This document shows, piece after piece, positions 5,495 through 5,552 of a stretch of 5,552 nucleotides of DNA. The translations under genes and the position numbers were made by a program. Position 1 is the first letter of the stretch; every line of letters starts with the position of its first letter. Under the pieces are notes generated by a model that had not been told where the DNA came from, did not search any database, and saw only the letters and a program-made list of their open reading frames with translations. Source of the stretch: Chitinophaga pinensis (GTDB lineage: Bacteria > Bacteroidota > Bacteroidia > Flavobacteriales_D > Crocinitomicaceae); assembly GCA_945870115.1 (NCBI GenBank), contig CAMBRH010000239.1:1-5552 (forward strand), written 5' to 3'.

Positions 5495-5552
5495 ATGAAA
5501 AATCATTCAATTTTAGTAGAGCGTTTCATTAAAGAGCTCGAACTACGTAATT
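5495..5552 (+). CDS. N-terminus of a putative tyrosine recombinase / integrase (partial)
   Basis: ATG at 5495 opens a frame that runs off the window after 19 codons: MKNHSILVERFIKELELRN. The pattern (hydrophobic residues spaced as in an amphipathic helix, ending in F-I-K-E-L-E-L-R-N) resembles the first helix of the SAM-like core-binding domain of Xer/phage-type tyrosine recombinases, which often read ...FL-ELELRNYS..RTI. The catalytic domain is outside the window, so the family is a guess from a short stretch. It has its own predicted promoter at 5307-5335 and is probably not part of the fad operon. Confidence 0.45.
   Translation, partial: MKNHSILVERFIKELELRN

Overview
The window is AT-rich with A-rich ribosome-binding regions and no clear Shine-Dalgarno sequences. 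Two putative promoters resemble the Bacteroidota TTG / TAnnTTTG pattern. The proteins look flavobacterial, so a member of Flavobacteriia is the best guess. All genes I can support lie on the + strand.

Layout. (1) 30-437: a PaaI-type hotdog thioesterase, probably the last gene of a phenylacetate-catabolism cluster lying to the left. (2) 438-596: intergenic, with a possible promoter for the next unit. (3) 597-1037: a MarR-family regulator. (4) 1042-1180: a non-coding hairpin element whose arms are built from ~8-bp repeat units. (5) 1185-3590: FadN, a bifunctional beta-oxidation enzyme with an N-terminal 3-hydroxyacyl-CoA dehydrogenase and a C-terminal enoyl-CoA hydratase. (6) 3587-4051: a second hairpin element, with arms of 7-bp repeats (TTAGACA / TGTCTAA), carrying a small four-helix-bundle gene of the 23S rRNA intervening-sequence protein (IVP) family. 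(7) 4044-5222: FadA thiolase. (8) 5223-5494: intergenic, with half of a heptad repeat, a near-consensus promoter, a 30-codon ORF and a GC-rich palindrome. (9) 5495-end: the first 19 codons of a gene that looks like a tyrosine recombinase.

Function. MarR-FadN-FadA is a fatty-acid beta-oxidation unit. FadN hydrates enoyl-CoA and oxidises 3-hydroxyacyl-CoA; FadA cleaves the 3-ketoacyl-CoA thiolytically. MarR is probably the acyl-CoA-responsive or substrate-responsive local regulator. The neighbouring PaaI would hydrolyse stalled aryl-CoA intermediates. Phenylacetate breakdown ends in beta-oxidation-like steps, so the two units are metabolically linked.

The most interesting signal is the pair of repeat-armed elements. 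Both begin with the same nine bases, TAGACATCA, directly at the end of a coding region, and both end at the start codon of the next gene. One carries an IVP gene and the other is empty. In the IVP-bearing element the left arm contains the fadN stop codon and the right arm contains the fadA start codon. This suggests a mobile or formerly mobile hairpin family that has become part of the expression signals of a beta-oxidation operon. The IVP gene also has an in-frame TGA 11 codons before what looks like its ancestral end.
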